A stretch of DNA of 40,493 bases from Bryobacterales bacterium (GTDB taxonomy: Bacteria; Acidobacteriota; Terriglobia; Bryobacterales; Bryobacteraceae): contig JAEUQF010000168.1 in the NCBI GenBank assembly GCA_016789745.1, forward strand, positions 1-40,493, written 5' to 3'. Under the pieces are notes generated by a model. That model made no database searches, was not told the DNA's origin, and saw only the letters and a list, made by a program, of their open reading frames with translations. Position 1 is the first letter of the stretch. Each line of letters begins with the position of its first letter. Made by a program: the position numbers and the translations under genes. This document shows positions 38,567 to 40,493 of this stretch, in pieces.

Positions 38567-39936
38567 GCCGGGACCGCATATTGGTGGTGGATGACGAGCC
38601 TGGCATTCGGCAGTCGTTATTGGGAGTGCTGGAGGACGAAGGCTACGCCGTAAAGACCTTGGAGACTGCCGAGCAGGCGTTGGAAGACCTGCAGCAGCAT
38701 GCCTATGAAGTCGTGCTGATGGACATCTGGCTTCCCGGCATGGACGGGTTGGAGGCGCTACTGCGGATGGAGGAACTGCCGCTGGAAGACCGGCCGCAGG
38801 TGATCATGATCTCCGGGCACGGCAACATCGAGACCGCCGTGAAGGCGACCAAGATGGGCGCCTTCGATTTCCTGGAGAAGCCGCTGACCATTGAAAAGGT
38901 CTCGGTGACGGTGAAGAACGCGGTGGAGCAACTGCGCCTGCAGCGCGAGGTGCAGCGGCTGCGGGAGCAATCGGGGCCCGGGCCGGAGATCATCGGCGAG
39001 AGCGTTCCAGTAAAGGCGCTGCGCCAGCAGTTGAAGCTGATGGCGGGCACCAACGGCCGCGTGCTGATCTATGGAGAAAGCGGCGTCGGTAAGGAGTTGG
39101 TGGCGCGCGCGATTCATGCTTACAGCGCGCGTGCCAAGGAAGCCTTCGTGGAGGTGAATTGCGCCACCATTCCGGAAGACATGATCGAAAGCGAGTTGTT
39201 CGGCCATCGCAAGGGAAGCTTCCCGGGCGCGGCGGAGGACAAGATCGGCAAGTTCGAAAAGGCGCACGGCGGCACGTTGTTTCTGGACGAAGTGGGCGAC
39301 ATGAGCCTGAAGACGCAGGCCAAGGTGCTGCGTGTTCTGGAAGAGCAGCGTTTTGAGCCGCTGGGCGCGGTGGATCCGGTGCAAGTGGATGTGCGGGTGA
39401 TTGCAGCCACGAACAAGAATCTGGAAATGGAGATTGAGCGCGGTAACTTCCGCGAGGATCTCTTTTACCGGCTGAACGTGATCCCCTTTTACGTGCCGCC
39501 GTTACGGGAGCGCGTGGAGGACATCGGGCTGCTGGCGAATCACTTCCTGAAGAGCTTCGCGACTGCCTATGGGCGCAAGCCGAAGGAGTTGACGAGCGAG
39601 GCCTATCGAACGCTGCAGGATTACCACTGGCCCGGCAATGTGCGCGAGTTGAAGAATCTGATGGAGCGGATTGTCATCATGAATCCGCAGTCGAACATCG
39701 ATGCCCGGCATGTGCCGCTGCATCCGGCGAAGCGATCGGTCTTCGAGCGGCCCATCGACTTTTTCGGCAGCCTGGCGGAGGTGCGGGAAGCCGCCGAGCG
39801 CGAGTACATCCTCAAGAAACTGGAAGAGACGAAGGGAAATATCTCGCGCACGGCAGAGTTGCTCGGCATGGAGCGCAGCAATCTCTATCGCAAGATGAAG
39901 ACGTTGGGAATCGCGACTAAGGACGCTGCCTACTGA
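38563..39936 (+). CDS. ntrX: NtrX-type response regulator with AAA+ domain
   Basis: The 457-residue protein has a receiver (Asp10-Asp11, phospho-acceptor Asp54 in LMDIWLPGMDG, Lys106), an AAA+ domain (Walker A GESGVGKE 171-178, Walker B GGTLFLDEVGD 236-246, arginine-finger region FREDLFYRLNV) and a Fis-type HTH (NISRTAELLGMERSNLYRKM, about 426-445). The loop that contacts sigma-54, usually GAFTGA, reads GSFPGA (218-223). Substitution of the Thr is unusual for a sigma-54 activator, so regulation without sigma-54 is possible. The ATG at 38563 overlaps the ntrY stop; an in-frame ATG at 38539 would add eight unlikely residues. The end overlaps a convergent gene by seven bases. Confidence 0.93.
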   Translation: MSRDRILVVDDEPGIRQSLLGVLEDEGYAVKTLETAEQALEDLQQHAYEVVLMDIWLPGMDGLEALLRMEELPLEDRPQVIMISGHGNIETAVKATKMGAFDFLEKPLTIEKVSVTVKNAVEQLRLQREVQRLREQSGPGPEIIGESVPVKALRQQLKLMAGTNGRVLIYGESGVGKELVARAIHAYSARAKEAFVEVNCATIPEDMIESELFGHRKGSFPGAAEDKIGKFEKAHGGTLFLDEVGDMSLKTQAKVLRVLEEQRFEPLGAVDPVQVDVRVIAATNKNLEMEIERGNFREDLFYRLNVIPFYVPPLRERVEDIGLLANHFLKSFATAYGRKPKELTSEAYRTLQDYHWPGNVRELKNLMERIVIMNPQSNIDARHVPLHPAKRSVFERPIDFFGSLAEVREAAEREYILKKLEETKGNISRTAELLGMERSNLYRKMKTLGIATKDAAY

Positions 39937-40493
39937 TAGGAGAGCGGATAGCGGGCGTCTTCCTTGACGTTCAGCTTCTGCTCATTGCTTTTGTGGCCGT
40001 CGGCGAAGATGACCCAGATGGTGTGATCGCCGGGGGAGACCGGGATGCTCACCGGAGCCTGGCGATTCCAGGCCTTGCCGTCAATGTAGACCGTGGCGCC
40101 CTGCGGTCCGGGCACATCCAGCCAGCCGACGCTGGCTTCGAGTTTGATGGCCACTTCCATTTGCGCCGGGACGCTGACGCGCTGATAGCTGGTCTTATAC
40201 CCGCTAAGTTCGGCCTTGATGTGTTGTTCGCCCTTGGGCAGATCGAGCGAGCAGGGTGTGTTGCAACTGGCGTCCTTGAAACTAACCCGCGCATTGGGTG
40301 GGATGGTGGCGATCTCGATGGGCGTTAAGCCGTTGGCTTTCGTTGCAGGCTCAGCGGGAGCACCCGTGGCCGCCTTGGCGGGCTCCTTGGTCTTCGGTGC
40401 CGCTGCCGGGGCCGCGGCGCTTTTAGACGCGGTGTTCGAATTGCCTGCCGGCGCGGAGGGCGTGGTGCCGGCGTTCGGATCCACCAGCGGCGG
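39930..40493 (-). CDS. PEGA-domain protein, C-terminal part (cut by window edge)
   Basis: The frame is open from the window edge to a TAG at 39930. It begins with a Pro/Ala/Lys/Thr-rich low-complexity linker (for example APAAAPKTKEPAK) and then has two PEGA-like beta repeats: IPPNARVSFKDASCNTPCSL with GEQHIKAELSGYK, and GATVYIDGKAWNR with PGDHTIWVIFADGHK. The first repeat contains two Cys that could pair. PEGA domains are often extracytoplasmic or in the C-terminal parts of kinases; acidobacterial protein kinases frequently end this way, but the upstream portion is not visible. A GTG at 40482-40484 is in frame, but the linker suggests the gene starts further out. Confidence 0.8.
   Translation of the reverse strand, partial: PPLVDPNAGTTPSAPAGNSNTASKSAAAPAAAPKTKEPAKAATGAPAEPATKANGLTPIEIATIPPNARVSFKDASCNTPCSLDLPKGEQHIKAELSGYKTSYQRVSVPAQMEVAIKLEASVGWLDVPGPQGATVYIDGKAWNRQAPVSIPVSPGDHTIWVIFADGHKSNEQKLNVKEDARYPLSYQ

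Noticed and set aside
1..40493. CRISPR arrays, insertion sequences, prophage or att sites
   Set aside because: No regularly spaced direct repeats, transposase, integrase or phage structural genes were found on either strand.

Overview
The window looks like chromosomal DNA of a high-GC Acidobacteriota bacterium, probably of the Solibacter/Bryobacter group. This is inferred from gene content: a fused E2-E1 2-oxoglutarate dehydrogenase, Tat-exported Gfo/Idh/MocA and mannonate-dehydratase-like enzymes, a multihaem cytochrome, a MerR-TPR fusion and a PPi-type phosphofructokinase. No rRNA, tRNA, prophage, insertion sequence or CRISPR array was recognised. Most of the window is ordinary housekeeping sequence with accessory genes mixed in.

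Layout. 1-5.6 kb: the edge of a membrane protein gene, then purM-purN, facing a large kgd-type gene. 5.6-6.0 kb: a 402-base non-coding stretch with a palindrome and a REP-like hairpin. 6.0-11.0 kb: a LamG-like secreted protein, a hexahaem cytochrome c, a HAD phosphatase, a degenerate hybrid histidine kinase with an OB-fold sensor, and a small secreted protein. 11.0-15.4 kb (minus strand): a Tat-exported mannonate dehydratase homologue, a DUF4160-DUF2442 fusion and two Tat-type Gfo/Idh oxidoreductases, one of them frameshifted. 15.5-19.4 kb: a deiminase-fold protein facing an osmC/pfp/methyltransferase operon. 19.4-23.1 kb: three zinc peptidases in a row and an RlmI-type methyltransferase. 23.1-25 kb: an atypical AroE and a divergent MerR-TPR regulator. 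25.0-28.3 kb: a MgtE-N/CBS protein, a non-canonical NRAMP transporter and an unknown protein, all coupled.

28.4-31 kb is the most accessory-looking part. An AbiEi-like regulator and a nucleotidyltransferase form a candidate type IV toxin-antitoxin pair behind a perfect palindrome. The nucleotidyltransferase meets a lipoprotein gene tail to tail with no stop codon for either at the junction. 31-33.7 kb: a Cys/Met-metabolism PLP enzyme, a small HTH protein and a 3-hydroxyisobutyrate-dehydrogenase-like enzyme that ends in a clear intrinsic terminator. 33.7-40 kb: right after that terminator a near-consensus promoter starts a structured, about 190-base leader or small RNA ahead of dxr, followed by rseP and an ntrY-ntrX two-component pair. 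The window closes in a PEGA-domain protein.

The signals most worth following are the RNA structure ahead of dxr, the pseudo-hybrid kinase, the toxin-antitoxin pair with its stop-less convergent junction, the NRAMP variant coupled to a Mg2+-sensor-like protein, and a pair of hairpin repeats with compensatory base changes that each contain a gene's stop codon.
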